The position numbers and the translations under genes were made by a program. The notes below the pieces were generated by a model. The model was not told the DNA's origin and did not search any database. It saw nothing but the letters and a program-made list of their open reading frames with translations. A stretch of DNA of 64,000 bases from Leptospira sp. WS92.C1 (GTDB lineage Bacteria; Spirochaetota; Leptospiria; Leptospirales; Leptospiraceae): NCBI RefSeq assembly GCF_040833975.1, contig NZ_CP162130.1, positions 2,316,001-2,380,000 of the forward strand, read 5' to 3'. Shown here one piece after another: positions 44,011 to 57,743 of this stretch. Positions within the stretch are counted from its first letter, which is position 1; each line of letters starts with the position of its first letter.

Positions 44011-44154
44011 TAAATTTCACCCCGTTTGGGTAGTTTTCTCAGTTCGTTTAGAACTTAGACTGACTTTTTCTCAAAATAACTTTCATTTTCTGCCATATTG
44101 ACATTTATCAATCCCAAACTCGAAATCCAGAGTAAAGAAATCGTATTAACGCTC

Positions 44155-44171
44155 CGGAATTAATAATTCCG
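44155..44171. promoter_or_regulatory. 17-bp perfect palindrome, candidate operator
   Basis: CGGAATTA A TAATTCCG: 8-bp arms around one base, between divergent clpB and the symporter gene. The sequence is unlike the dispersed palindrome families. Binding by a dimeric regulator is a possibility only. Confidence 0.45.
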
Positions 44172-44205
44172 ACTTCCTTGCCATCATGAGATTCTTCCCT
44201 TTCAT

Positions 44206-44221
44206 TGTATGAGTTCCTACA
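44206..44221. repeat. GTAGGAACTC palindrome, reverse-orientation copy
   Basis: TGTATGAGTTCCTACA: one mismatch pair, in the clpB/symporter spacer. Confidence 0.6.
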
Positions 44222-44330
44222 TTTCCTAAGAAAATTTCGCAGAATTCCCGAAATAAAGAAACCTTCTTGCTTTATGTCCCATTTTTTACGATTCATTCCA
44301 CTTTTCTTTTGACAGCGAGGGGTTTGGCGT

Positions 44331-45940
<1,610 letters not shown>

Positions 45941-45944
<4 letters not shown>

Positions 45945-46072
45945 TTCTCTTCTTGGCTCAAACGAGCGGACTAAACTGGCAGGGAGGCACCATTCTATTT
46001 TTATCTTTATTTTTAGTGACCGGCCTGTCTATATTCTGTATTATAAAACTTTTTAAAACCAGAAACCATTGA
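45941..46072 (+). CDS. 43-residue membrane protein overlapping the NSS transporter (MetS-like small subunit)
   Basis: The ATG overlaps the transporter stop (ATGA), and a strong AAGGAGGT sits 10 nt upstream. The product [20 protein letters not shown] continues into one clear membrane helix ([18 protein letters not shown]) and ends KTRNH. Such a small one-span protein directly after an NSS transporter matches the MetPS arrangement described in Corynebacterium, where MetS is needed for transport. The family match is by context, length and topology. Its TGA overlaps the TTG start of the helicase gene. Confidence 0.8.
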
Positions 46073-48045
46073 ACCGTTCCACCGAGTATTTTGATAAACT
46101 ATCATCGATATGGGATGATTTTGAACCCAGATCGGGTCAGATCCAGCTCTCTCAAAAAATCGAAGAATCCTTGTTTCAGGGAAAACATCTGATCGCGGAA
46201 GCCGGAACCGGTGTGGGAAAATCCCTCGCGTATCTGATCCCTGCCGCACTGACTTCGATCGAAAGAGAAGAGCCCGTAATCATTTCCACGGAAACCAAGT
46301 CTCTACAACAACAGCTTTTGCTAAAGGACATCCCGATGGTTTCAAAAATTCTCGGAGTCGACCTGAGGGCGGAAGTCGCGATGGGAGCTTCCAATTACGT
46401 CTGCAAACGAAAGATGAATCACGTGATGCGGGACGGAACCTTCGGACCGGAGATGATTCCGCATTTGGATTCTTTTAACCAATGGATTCGAACCACAGAG
46501 TCCGGTCGTAAACAGGAATTTACAGGGACTGCGTCTTATGATTTTTGGAACAAGATCACCAGAGAAGCGGACAATTGTTTGGGAAGAACCTGTCCTAACT
46601 TTTCTCATTCGTATTATTTTTTAGAAAGAGAGAAATGGAAACGTTGTAATATTCTGATCGTCAATCATCACCTACTGGCAGCGCATATCGCGAGTGATTT
46701 CAATATTCTTCCCGAGTTCAGTAGAATCATTCTCGACGAAGCGCATAACTTTCCGGATATCATCGGATCCTCCTTTCGCCAAGAAATCCGCGCTCAGGAA
46801 ATTCAAAAACTGCTTCAGCAGATTTGGCTTCCTACCAAGAACACCGGAGTCGCGGGAACGATCTCTTCCCCCGAACTCAAAACGCTGGTGACAAAGGCGG
46901 GGGAATCTCTTACCGTTTTTTTCAACGCACTTTCCGGAGAGGTTCCTCTCAACTTCTACAGTCCTCAGAGAATCAAAAGACCTCTCAAACTGGATCGGGG
47001 CGCGTTTGCCGAAGTGCTTGCGGAGATCACGGACATTCTTCAAAAACATCTCGCAAAATTGTCCAAGGAAACCGAAGACATTACGGAAAAGGAAACTTCC
47101 TTATCCCTGGAAATGTTATCCGGAAGAATGGAAGAAATCGCCGTAGGACTCGAATCGTTTCGCAAGCTGGATGACCCGGGACTTGTATATTGGATAGAAC
47201 CTCCGGATCAGAATTCAAAAGAAATCTATTATAAAATTTGCATGGAGCCTATGAGCCCGGACGCGATCATCCGGGATCTGTTCGCGCCCAAGATGCAGTC
47301 CATCGTGTTTACCTCTGCGACCCTATCCACATCCGGGAATGATTTTAAATATTTTAAGAAAAAGATCGGAGACATGCCGACCGCGAACATGACGGTCCCG
47401 TCTCCGTTTCCGTATCAAAAGAACGCGCTTCTGTATGTTCCGAGAGAGATCCGGGATCCGGTCGGAGATCCGGACGGATATCACGCGGACCTTGCAAAAC
47501 AAATTCTCTGGCTGATCGAATTGACTCAGGGAAATACGTTCGTCCTCTTTACTTCATTTAAATCTTTGAAACTTGTGTATGAAGCGATTCGTCCTCATAC
47601 GGATCTGCCCTTATTCTCGCAATCCGATCTGGGTCCGGACGGTGCAAAACAGATGTATCTGGAAACCCCAAACAGCGTGTTATTCGGAGTTTCCACTTTC
47701 TGGCAAGGAATCGATATCCGGGGAGACAAACTCCAATCCGTCATCATCGCAAAACTTCCGTTTCAGGTTCCCAACGATCCCGTTTTAGAAACCAAGAGCG
47801 AGAAGCTGAAAGAATCCGGAGGAAACCCGTTTGCCGAATTGCAGCTTCCCTACGCCTGCACCGTTTTGAAACAGGGCTTTGGGCGTTTGATCCGTTCCGG
47901 AACCGATACCGGAATCGTTTCGATTTTGGACCCAAGAGTGTTTACCAAAACCTATGGAAAGGATCTTTTGAAATCTCTCCCGCCCGCGAAACTCATCCAG
48001 AATCAGGAAGATTTGAGAGGAGAATTTCAAAATCTGCCGAAATAA
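46069..48045 (+). CDS. DinG-family ATP-dependent DNA helicase
   Basis: The 658-residue XPD-like superfamily 2 helicase has Walker [17 protein letters not shown] (Lys about 51), [12 protein letters not shown], and four cysteines (about 112, 170, 175 and 193) spaced for a [4Fe-4S] cluster. It also has [25 protein letters not shown], and motif [14 protein letters not shown]. It would unwind DNA 5'-3' in repair or damage response. The start is TTG overlapping the small gene's stop; no ribosome binding site is seen, so translational coupling is likely. Confidence 0.92.
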   Translation: MNRSTEYFDKLSSIWDDFEPRSGQIQLSQKIEESLFQGKHLIAEAGTGVGKSLAYLIPAALTSIEREEPVIISTETKSLQQQLLLKDIPMVSKILGVDLRAEVAMGASNYVCKRKMNHVMRDGTFGPEMIPHLDSFNQWIRTTESGRKQEFTGTASYDFWNKITREADNCLGRTCPNFSHSYYFLEREKWKRCNILIVNHHLLAAHIASDFNILPEFSRIILDEAHNFPDIIGSSFRQEIRAQEIQKLLQQIWLPTKNTGVAGTISSPELKTLVTKAGESLTVFFNALSGEVPLNFYSPQRIKRPLKLDRGAFAEVLAEITDILQKHLAKLSKETEDITEKETSLSLEMLSGRMEEIAVGLESFRKLDDPGLVYWIEPPDQNSKEIYYKICMEPMSPDAIIRDLFAPKMQSIVFTSATLSTSGNDFKYFKKKIGDMPTANMTVPSPFPYQKNALLYVPREIRDPVGDPDGYHADLAKQILWLIELTQGNTFVLFTSFKSLKLVYEAIRPHTDLPLFSQSDLGPDGAKQMYLETPNSVLFGVSTFWQGIDIRGDKLQSVIIAKLPFQVPNDPVLETKSEKLKESGGNPFAELQLPYACTVLKQGFGRLIRSGTDTGIVSILDPRVFTKTYGKDLLKSLPPAKLIQNQEDLRGEFQNLPK

Positions 48046-48081
48046 ATAGAAGACCGATTCTATTTTTAAACGCGCAGAACT

Positions 48082-48945
48082 ATGAATTCTAATATACGAT
48101 TCTTTTTGATTTTTTTTCTTGTTGTTCCGATCCATACCACATTCTCCTTTGAAACCAGAGATTTTACGGATACGATCATCAATTGGAAAAAGGGAGAAAT
48201 TCAGAAAGTTCTCAAATCCAAACTTCCGAAACTGACTTACTCCGTTGAGGATCCGGATTGGAGTTCGGAAAATACCGCGAGAAATCTTACGGAAGCAAGA
48301 AAAAAAGCCTCTTCGAACGCCGAAGAAGAATTGAAGAAATATCTTTTTAGAAAGATCGATACTCTCAAACTCGATAGTGATTTTACCCTTCGAGAGAAGA
48401 TCAAAGAGGACCCGATGTTTCGAGAGATCTTCAATCAGATCTATGAGATCGAACCAATTCTGACTGCGGTGAGTTTTGTGGAAAATCAAGCGGTGGCAAA
48501 AGGTACAATTCGATTTAAAGGGAAACGAGGAATTTTGAATTACGTTTTTCTTCCGTATGAGACAGAATCGTTTCCAGAATTTCCCGCTTCCACTCTTGCC
48601 GCCGAATTTACTTCCCTGATCGTAGACGCGAGACATCTCAAACTCGATACCGCTTTGTTTCCGGAAATTCTTTCCGAAGAAGGAAACAGTCTCTATTCTC
48701 CCTTTTTTGTTCCCAAGGAGAATGCGGTGAAAAACGGATATGTTACGTATATGAAAACTCCGGACGAGGCGTTTCGTTCTCCGATCGCCGGTATCAAACC
48801 TTACTTCGTAACCGCATTAGGCGTCACAGGTCATTATCCGGTAAATCCGGTAATCGCAGGAGAGGACGCGAAAAAACTGTTGGCTTCTCCAAAAACAAAA
48901 CTTGCTCTAAAAAATTGTAAAGTGATTATTTTAAAGGATAAGTGA
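48082..48945 (+). CDS. Exported protein, LPP20/FlgT-N-like pattern, unknown role
   Basis: The 287-residue protein has a signal peptide ([20 protein letters not shown]). The middle [23 protein letters not shown] resembles the ARxxAxxxAxxxL helix seen in LPP20 and FlgT N-domains. The C-terminus is probably beta-rich ([20 protein letters not shown]). No lipobox is present. Spirochaetes carry several envelope proteins of this type; the function is not known to me. A perfect palindrome begins at its stop codon. Confidence 0.72.
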   Translation: MNSNIRFFLIFFLVVPIHTTFSFETRDFTDTIINWKKGEIQKVLKSKLPKLTYSVEDPDWSSENTARNLTEARKKASSNAEEELKKYLFRKIDTLKLDSDFTLREKIKEDPMFREIFNQIYEIEPILTAVSFVENQAVAKGTIRFKGKRGILNYVFLPYETESFPEFPASTLAAEFTSLIVDARHLKLDTALFPEILSEEGNSLYSPFFVPKENAVKNGYVTYMKTPDEAFRSPIAGIKPYFVTALGVTGHYPVNPVIAGEDAKKLLASPKTKLALKNCKVIILKDK

Positions 48946-48969
48946 GTTTTGTAGGAACTCCTACAAAAC
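48946..48969. repeat. Perfect GTAGGAACTCCTAC palindrome with 10-bp arms
   Basis: GTTTTGTAGG AACT CCTACAAAAC: the best copy of this family in the window, starting 1 nt after the stop codon of the exported protein. It could fold in the transcript; no U tract follows. Confidence 0.85.
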
Positions 48970-49585
48970 GGATTTAAAAGAAAAAATTTAGAAAGACTTT
49001 ACAATTCCGTAATTCTTTTCCAAGAAGCGAACGATTTTTTTATTTTCCATTTTTCTAAATTAAATCCCGTTCGATATCTCATCGATTTCACACGCGGAAA
49101 ACCGAGATTTTCATTTTTGCAGACGGCGGATTCTCATCATAAATATACAAAACTTCTCTTGTATGCTGCTGTATCACAAAAGATGTTCTCTCTAAAATTT
49201 CCCTTCGAACAAAGGATAAAATCGAATCGGAGTTTGATTGAGCCGAAAAGATCCGTAAAAATCCAGCCGACCTTTTTCGTCTAACGCGACGCGGTTGTAT
49301 TCGCAGTCTTTAGGAAGTTGTTTTGAAAGAATCCAAGACTTCCCCGCAGATAGCTTCTAAAAAGTTCTCTCTCAAAAAAAGGAAATGGAAGATTCACAAT
49401 TTCTCGGTCAGGAGACTGAGGATCGTTCGGCGTTGTGTGAAATGGTTTGTTCCTTTTCCTTGTCTGCTGTGCAGAAATTTCTAAAAATCCAAAACGCGCA
49501 GACAAGAAGTGATAAAAAGAAAAATCTATTGAATCCAAGAAAAAGATCAAACACGAGGGAGGAAAGATCTTCTTCTTTACATTTC
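48970..49585. other. 616-bp spacer without a supported gene
   Basis: Open frames on both strands are short or are continuations of shadow frames from the TPR gene. Nothing recognisable is encoded. I see no copy of the hairpin families after the palindrome at 48946. Confidence 0.55.
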
Positions 49586-50377
49586 CTACGCTTGAGCTGC
49601 GACCAATTCGGTGAACACTTCTTCCGCCTTTTTAAAATTTTCCGAAAAAAGATACGCAAAACCGAGATCGATCAGTTCGGAAACGGACAGACTTTTTCTT
49701 TTTGCTTCCATCTTTGGAATGCTCGCGATCTTTTCCGAGAATTCTTTTTTCTTTTCGTCAAACGTAGGAAGTTCTTCGTAACCCGGAATTTTTTCGAGAA
49801 CCGATTTTGCTTCGTCGAACTTTCCGAGGTGTACCAGAGCCAAACCCAATGCACCCATAACGTCTCTTTCTTGCGAAAGACGTTTTGCATTCTCCCCAAA
49901 AACCTGGATGGATTCCTTGTAATTTCTGAGATGATAGTTCGAGAAAAATTCGGTCTTGCAAAAGTAGTCGTTCGCAAATCGGGTTTTGTAGATTGCGAGG
50001 AGATCCAGTGCCGTTTTAAAATCCACCGCGTCCTCGCTTACAAGAATCGCGGTTCTCAGGATGGAATAAGTAACCGGCACGGAAGACGCTCTAAAATATT
50101 CCCGAAACTTCTTCGCGGACTCTCTCAACTTTCCGCCTTCTCTCAAAAGATAGGCTTCTACGAGAGGGGTCAAAACAGAGGATCCTTTTAAAAAATAATT
50201 GATTCCGGTATCGGAACCGGATTCGAATTCCGCGATTCCACTCAGATGATTTAAAAATACGTGGTTTGGATTTTTTTTCGCTACCGCGATCACTTCTTCA
50301 TAAGAACCCGTCTCGAACAATTCCCAGGCGGTTTCCTCGATGGAAGTTTGATTGGATACTGCTAAACTCTGACCCAT
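49586..50377 (-). CDS. TPR-repeat protein
   Basis: The ATG at 50377 has AGAGGT at good spacing, giving 263 residues. The sequence is a series of helical hairpins ([60 protein letters not shown]) typical of TPRs; no signal peptide or span is present, so it is cytosolic. Its partner is unknown. It is preceded by the hairpin-rich spacer 50378-50770. Confidence 0.82.
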   Translation of the reverse strand: MGQSLAVSNQTSIEETAWELFETGSYEEVIAVAKKNPNHVFLNHLSGIAEFESGSDTGINYFLKGSSVLTPLVEAYLLREGGKLRESAKKFREYFRASSVPVTYSILRTAILVSEDAVDFKTALDLLAIYKTRFANDYFCKTEFFSNYHLRNYKESIQVFGENAKRLSQERDVMGALGLALVHLGKFDEAKSVLEKIPGYEELPTFDEKKKEFSEKIASIPKMEAKRKSLSVSELIDLGFAYLFSENFKKAEEVFTELVAAQA

Positions 50378-50770
50378 AAGATACCTCTGTTCTTCTTATC
50401 GGATGGGTCGGGGCTTTTCTCTCCAAAAAAAGTGAATCGGGATTACAAATGCGAAAGCGATTGCAGCGGAGTCAATAAATTGAAACCGACAGCGAAATAT
50501 CGTTTCCCATTTTTTCCTCAAATTTATTGACTGGAGCATTATGTTGCGACAGCAACATTGAGTTTTAAGCGCGTTCGCGAGCCTTGGAAACGATGCAATT
50601 TGCAAGCGATTCGCCCAAATAACTCCCGAGGATATAAGGGAACCCGTTTTCAGCTGTCTCAGCCATCTTAGCTACGCTGAGAAACAACGGCTACATGAAG
50701 GCCGACCCATAGGGACGGCATTCATGAGTTTCCCTACCTTTTGTTTGAAACGCTCTCTATGGATCGCGTT
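50378..50770. other. Hairpin-rich spacer between asnS and the TPR gene
   Basis: No gene is seen in 393 bp. There are at least four inverted repeats: 50541-50558 (ATGTTGC GACA GCAACAT), 50657-50682 (TCTCAGC, 12-nt loop, GCTGAGA), 50694-50726 (a long imperfect stem around CCCATAGGG) and 50747-50772 (GAAACGC, 12-nt loop, GCGTTTC, overlapping the asnS stop). On the minus strand this would be the asnS 3' end and the TPR leader. It could be a structured RNA or clustered dispersed repeats. Confidence 0.6.
50694..50726. repeat. Long interrupted hairpin
   Basis: CATGAA, mismatch, GCCG, mismatch, CCC, loop ATA, GGG, mismatch, CGGC, mismatch, TTCATG: 13 pairs with two symmetric mismatches, a strong structure in RNA. 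Confidence 0.75.
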
Positions 50771-50772
50771 TC
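50747..50772. repeat. 12-nt-loop hairpin, CTATG-loop family
   Basis: GAAACGC, loop TCTCTATGGATC, GCGTTTC. The loop is identical to that of every unit of the 90-bp array and the stem is different but paired. Outer TCCCT/AGGGA could extend it. It overlaps the asnS stop codon (50773-50771). Confidence 0.85.
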
Positions 50773-52078
50773 AGGGATACAATCTTTCCATCATCCTCGG
50801 AAACGGGATACATTCCCGAACGTGCTGCAATCCGCAGATCCAGGCAATCATCCGTTCGGATCCGAGACCGAACCCGGAATGAGGAACGGATCCGTATTTT
50901 CTCAAATCCAGATACCAATCATAGGATTCCACGGGCAATTTTTCCTCTTCCAGCCTCTGGATGATATTCTGATAATTCTCTTCTCGTTCGGAGCCGCCTA
51001 TGATTTCACCCACTCCATCCGGAGCGATCAGATCGGCGTTCAATACGGTCTTTGGGTCTTCCGGATTGACCTTCATATAAAACGCCTTCGCCTCTCTCGG
51101 ATATTTTTGGATAAACACCGGACCGCCGAATTCGGCGGTGAGCATCTGTTCCCTTTCCGAGTTGATATCGTCTCCCCAGACGATGTCCTCTCCTTTTTTT
51201 TGAAGAATCTCAAGTGCCTTTGTATAGTCGATGACCGGAAACGGTTTTTCCATATACGCAAGCAAAGACACCGGATCTCTTTCTAAAACGTTTAGATCTT
51301 TTAAAGAATTTTGAACCGTCTCTTTGACGACGGTCTTTACAAAGTCTTCCTGAAGTTCCAGATTCTCCTTATGACCTGAAAAAGCGACTTCCGCTTCTAC
51401 CATCCAGAATTCGGTGAGGTGTCTTCTGGTCTTGCTTTTCTCCGCGCGGAAAGTCGGACCGTAACAAAATACCTTGTTGTGAGCAAAGATCGCTGTCTCC
51501 AAATAGAGTTGTCCCGTTTGAGCAAGATACGCGTTTCCGAGATCGAAATATTCCGTGGAAAATAAGGTTCCCGCGCTTTCACCCACGGAGCCGGTAAGAA
51601 TCGGAGTATCGATCAAAAGAAAGTTTCTTTCGTGAAAGTATTTTCGAATCGCAAACGAGAGATTGTCCCGGACCCGGAGAATCGCCAACTGTTTGGAAGA
51701 GCGCAACCAGAGATGTCTTTGAGAAATTAAAAAATCGATCCCGTGTTCTTTTGGAGTGATCGGATAATTTTCGGATTCACCCACGACCGCAATCGATTCT
51801 ACAATGAGTTCAAATCCGATCGGAGATTTTTCATTCCGAACCAATGTTCCGATCACATTTACCGAGGTTTCTTGACGGAGATGTTTTACGGTTTGAAAGA
51901 CTTCCTCACCCAGGATCTCTTTTTCCGCGAGAATCTGTAAGATTCTTCCTCCGTTTCTGAGAGACACAAATTGTCTCGCGTTGCTTCCCCGGATTCCGTG
52001 CACCCACCCCTGGATCTGGACTTTCTTATCTACGTGTGTTTCTAATTCATGAATGCTGACGATTGGAGTTTCGGACAT
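50771..52078 (-). CDS. asnS: Asparaginyl-tRNA synthetase
   Basis: The 435-residue class IIb synthetase charges tRNA-Asn. The N-terminal OB-fold anticodon domain has VQIQGWVHGIRGSNARQFVS. The catalytic core has motif 2 TFRAEKSKTRRHLTEFWMVE and motif 3 GFGLGSERMIAWICGLQHVR ECIPFPR. The PFP/IPFPR ending is characteristic of AsnRS rather than AspRS. A dedicated AsnRS means that GatCA in this window most likely serves Gln-tRNA(Gln) formation. ATG at 52078, divergent from folD. Confidence 0.97.
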   Translation of the reverse strand: MSETPIVSIHELETHVDKKVQIQGWVHGIRGSNARQFVSLRNGGRILQILAEKEILGEEVFQTVKHLRQETSVNVIGTLVRNEKSPIGFELIVESIAVVGESENYPITPKEHGIDFLISQRHLWLRSSKQLAILRVRDNLSFAIRKYFHERNFLLIDTPILTGSVGESAGTLFSTEYFDLGNAYLAQTGQLYLETAIFAHNKVFCYGPTFRAEKSKTRRHLTEFWMVEAEVAFSGHKENLELQEDFVKTVVKETVQNSLKDLNVLERDPVSLLAYMEKPFPVIDYTKALEILQKKGEDIVWGDDINSEREQMLTAEFGGPVFIQKYPREAKAFYMKVNPEDPKTVLNADLIAPDGVGEIIGGSEREENYQNIIQRLEEEKLPVESYDWYLDLRKYGSVPHSGFGLGSERMIAWICGLQHVRECIPFPRMMERLYP

Positions 52079-52159
52079 AGACCCATTTTACCGTTTTGGT
52101 TTCACCGGAAAGGATATTTTTTACCTGACAGAGAAGAACCTCCCGAAATCCTGAGAAGT

Positions 52160-53027
<868 letters not shown>

Positions 53028-53029
53028 TG

Positions 53030-53991
53030 ATGGCGATCAGTTTTGACGAATGCTTTCAAACCTATCCGGAGCTTCACACTCCTCCGGACCTAGAAGATTT
53101 TTGGTCCGAGGCAATCCGGGATTTAAAGAATTTTCCGATTAAAAAACAATCCAAGGCTCTTCTCAAGGGATCGATTATCAAAGAAACGATCTATGATATT
53201 TCGTTTCAATCCTGGCAGAATGTTACCCTGATGGGAACTCTTGTAATTCCGAGAAAACGAGGAGATCTTCCAGTCGTGATTCACTTTCACGACTACGCAC
53301 ACGAAAGACCCGCCATCATCAAAGGACTCACCGAAACCGGTGTGGCCCAACTCATCATCGATCTGAGAGGACACGGTTCTCAACTCGTTCGTCCTCAATT
53401 GAAAGAAGGCGAAGTCGCGGATCCGGATTGGACCCCCGGTTATTTTACGAAAGGATTAGACGGAAAGGATTCTTTTTATATGAAAGGGCTCTATCTGGAC
53501 GTAATCCGCGCGATCGAATTTTTAAGACTCTCCGAAGGGATCGACGGAGAAAACATCATCCTTTCCGGAAAATCCATGGGAGCCTCCCTTGCGGTTTTTG
53601 GAGCCGCCTTTACAAACAGGGTCAAAGGTCTGATTCTCGAAACCCCTAATTTTTGTCATATCGACGATACCCAGCTCAAACTCGAAACAAGCTGGACAAA
53701 AGAAATCAACCAACAACTCGCGAGTTCCAAAACAAAAAAGACCGCGATGAAAAAAAGTTTAGCATATTATGATAGTATAAACTTTTCTAAAAAGATCAAA
53801 GTTCCAACCCTCGTCTCGGTCGGGTTAGACGACAAAATTTCTCATCCAAAATCGGTATTTGCACTTTTCAATCATATGAACTGCGATAAAAGAATGCAGG
53901 TCTATCCTACCGAGGGAAACGAAGCCGGTCTGAAAAACGAAAAACAGAACGGCGCCAATTTAGAATTTGTGAGAGAAATCTTTTTTCCTGA

Positions 53992-53995
<4 letters not shown>
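53030..53995 (+). CDS. Acetyl-xylan-esterase-like alpha/beta hydrolase, catalytic His apparently lost
   Basis: The 321-residue protein follows the AXE1/acetyl xylan esterase layout: an N-terminal PPDLEDFWSEAIRDLKNFP, the core IDLRGHGSQLVRPQLKEG, elbow IILSGKSMGASLAVFGAAF, acid SVGLDDKISHPKSVFALF NH, and YPTEGNEAGL. In family members I know, the last block reads like (Y)P.gHE; here asparagine stands where histidine is expected, so activity may be lost or altered. It overlaps cysS by 4 nt (ATGA). Confidence 0.82.
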
Positions 53996-55397
<1,402 letters not shown>

Positions 55398-55413
<16 letters not shown>

Positions 55414-56153
55414 CCAGACAGGAATACATATTCGGAAAGAGAACTCTGATCGAACTGACGGAGGCGCATCAGGGAAAGGAACATTCTTTTCCCTTTATCG
55501 AGTTGTATGTAAAAGAAAATTCGGGAACCGAGATCACCGAAAAAATTCTAAAAAAACTTCCCTCATTTGTAAAAGTTCATAAAGTCTCGACCGCAAAGTT
55601 AGACGCTCTTGTCCCCGGAAGAAATCATCAAGGCCTCGTCGCACTCAAAGCGATAAAACAAACCACGGATAAGAAAAATCTGGAAGAATTTCTTTCCGAA
55701 AAACCGGGGGCCTTTCTCATTCTGGACCGAATCCAAGATCCCGGAAATTTGGGGAATATTTTGAGAACCGCGGAATGTTTCGGGATTCGGAACATCATTC
55801 TTCCCGATCGAGAATCCGCGGGGATCACACCCGTTGTGGAAAAAGTCTCCTCGGGTGCTCTTTCTTTTTTAAGAATTTTTACGGTCAAAAACCTAGCCAA
55901 TACTCTCGAACTTTTCAAAGACAACGGTTATTGGATCGTTTCCACAAGCGATCGTGGAATCGAAGACTGGTCCAAACTGCCGGAAACAAAGGAATTGGCG
56001 ATTTTGATGGGAAACGAAGGAGAAGGAGTCAAACGGATTCTCATGGAAAAATCCGATTTTGTTCTTCGAATTCCGATGCACGGAAATCTTTCCTCGCTAA
56101 ACGTAACCGTCGCAACAGGCGTCGTTCTCGACCGGATCGTAAATCGGAAATAA
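55398..56153 (+). CDS. rlmB: 23S rRNA (guanosine-2'-O)-methyltransferase RlmB, unusual start
   Basis: The SPOUT/TrmH methyltransferase is clear: substrate-binding L30-like N-domain (RQEYIFGKRTLIELTEAHQG), then AFLILDRIQDPGNLGNILRT AECFGI (motif 1), LAILMGNEGEGVKR (motif 2), and IPMHGNLSSLNVTVATGVVL (motif 3). Homologues are about 240-250 residues, which requires a start near the end of cysS. No ATG or GTG exists there in this frame; the likeliest is CTG at 55398 with CGGA upstream (251 residues). The first ordinary start (TTG at 55503) would delete the N-domain. It modifies the ribosome large-subunit RNA (G2251 in E. coli). Confidence 0.85.
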
Positions 56154-56302
56154 TCCGCGCCTTTTCATCTTCGAGGATGGTTGTTTTTTCGGCGGATCCT
56201 TTCCATTCAACCCAACCGGATTTCCTCCCTTTCAAAAATTAGAGTCGTTTTTATACCGATTATCTCTTGCAATTTTCTTTTTAAAGTGATGTATTGAAAG
56301 CA

Positions 56303-57445
56303 ATGAAATCCTATCGCCTGATCCGTGTAATATCCGTTTTTCTGATTTTGATTTCCACGTTTTTATCCTGCAACTTATCCTGGAACGACGTGGAGGAAAA
56401 ACTCAATCTCAAAAAGAAAAAATCCATCGTCGATGAAATTTTGGGTACGATTACGTTTGTGTTTTGGTCGGAAACAAATCATGAACTTTATAAATTTGTT
56501 CCGATCCCGTTTGTGATTCTCAAAAGTCAGTTCAACGCGGATCAGTTTGCGGTCGCAACAGCGGAATCCAAAGATACCAGACCGAAGATCGTGTTGATTC
56601 ACGGTTGGGATTTCACCGAAAAAAACATAGATCCACCGACGGATAAATTCACAAAAGTCTCCAATCTGAGGGAAACCTGGGACGATGCCTTGGAAATCTA
56701 TTCTCAAAATCTCACAAACGTTCAGACCGACTATGAACTCTATGTTTTTACCTATAGAACTTCCGATTTCGTGGAAAACAACGGAAGAAGATTGATCGAA
56801 AGATTGAATTCCGTTTTTACTCCGGCGGATAAGGTAATTCTCTTAGCGCATTCTATGGGGGGGCTTGTGAGCCGTGCCGCTCTCTATCATCCGAATAACA
56901 CCAATGATGTGATCGATTTTGTGATTTCCTTGGGAACTCCTTATTTGGGATCTCCGTTCGCCTCCTCCAGTTATCAAGGAAGTTTTGGAGCGATCGGGGA
57001 CGTGATTTCCTTTATGACAAACACCGAAGGTGGAAAGGATCTCGCCTATACAAATGCTCTTGGCACCGGTTATCAGGTTCCTTTTCCAACCGAGTATATT
57101 GATGGAGCGACCAATCTTTATCTGGAACGTTTGCTTGGAGAATCTTCAAAAGACTCCAGAGTGATCGCGTTTTACGGAGAGATGGGTGTTTGTACCGGTC
57201 ACGCGGGTTCGGAGTCCACGTATACCATAGGTTGCGCCTTTTTGGCGAACGGAAATCCGAGTTTTACAAATAAAAGCGACGGAATCGTCACCTCCACAAG
57301 CGGAAAGATGTCTTCAAAACTTCCGGGAGCAAGACAAATCGTAAAGGACTTTGATCACGCTCAACTTTCGTTTCGCAGTCATGTGAACAACGCAGCTCGA
57401 GATACTTATTTCAACGAAGTTCTTACGATCATCAATGCATTGTAA
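56303..57445 (+). CDS. Lipase/esterase-like lipoprotein
   Basis: I place the start at the ATG at 56303 (MKSYRLIRVISVFLILISTF); a TTG at 56294 is possible. The lipobox is LSC. The 380-residue product has the lipase fold: IVLIHGWDFTEKNI, elbow VILLAHSMGGLVSRAALYHP, then YLGSPFASSSYQGSFGAIG and a late DGIVTSTSGKM and DFDHAQLS that should supply Asp and His. It resembles bacterial triacylglycerol lipases and may cleave host or membrane lipids from the cell surface; no target is proven. Confidence 0.88.
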   Translation: MKSYRLIRVISVFLILISTFLSCNLSWNDVEEKLNLKKKKSIVDEILGTITFVFWSETNHELYKFVPIPFVILKSQFNADQFAVATAESKDTRPKIVLIHGWDFTEKNIDPPTDKFTKVSNLRETWDDALEIYSQNLTNVQTDYELYVFTYRTSDFVENNGRRLIERLNSVFTPADKVILLAHSMGGLVSRAALYHPNNTNDVIDFVISLGTPYLGSPFASSSYQGSFGAIGDVISFMTNTEGGKDLAYTNALGTGYQVPFPTEYIDGATNLYLERLLGESSKDSRVIAFYGEMGVCTGHAGSESTYTIGCAFLANGNPSFTNKSDGIVTSTSGKMSSKLPGARQIVKDFDHAQLSFRSHVNNAARDTYFNEVLTIINAL

Positions 57446-57452
57446 AATCGTT

Positions 57453-57635
57453 TTATTTGAAAATCGAAAAACGGATTTGATTCAAAGGATCGTATTTCAA
57501 TCGTTTCAAATCTTCTAAATCGATGTAGATCGCATGAATCAGAAGTGGATCGTAATCCGAAAAATAGAACTCAAAACGCCAAAAGAAACGATTGTTATGA
57601 AGCTTCGATGGAATTCGCCGACAAAGCGAAATCAA
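57453..57635 (-). pseudogene. Possible C-terminal remnant of an FAD-linked oxidase
   Basis: This 60-residue minus-strand frame reads NNRFFWRFEFYFSDY, then IYIDLEDLKRLKYDPLNQIR, and ends RFSIFK. The ending resembles the C-terminus of FAD-linked (BBE-type) oxidases, which usually reads like RLKxxYDPxNxF. No upstream catalytic part exists; plus-strand genes flank it. It may equally be an accidental frame in the 298-bp spacer 57446-57743. Confidence 0.25.
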
Positions 57636-57743
57636 AAAACTTGCTGAAGGGATGTAACCATTTCCGAGGTTCTAAATCCGTATCAAATCGATGATCCGAA
57701 AAATAGTTTCCAAAGTTTCGAATCGAAATCTTTTGGATAAGCG

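Noticed and set aside
44011..44330. CIRCE (HrcA) element upstream of clpB
   Set aside because: I searched for TTAGCACTC/GAGTGCTAA-like arms and saw none; the dyad at 44155 is different.
49385..50191. Plus-strand ORF of 268 codons
   Set aside because: It runs antisense to the well-supported TPR gene, and its sequence looks like a reversed shadow.
50378..50770. tRNA or known riboswitch in the hairpin cluster
   Set aside because: The stems do not form a cloverleaf and no known aptamer consensus is visible.
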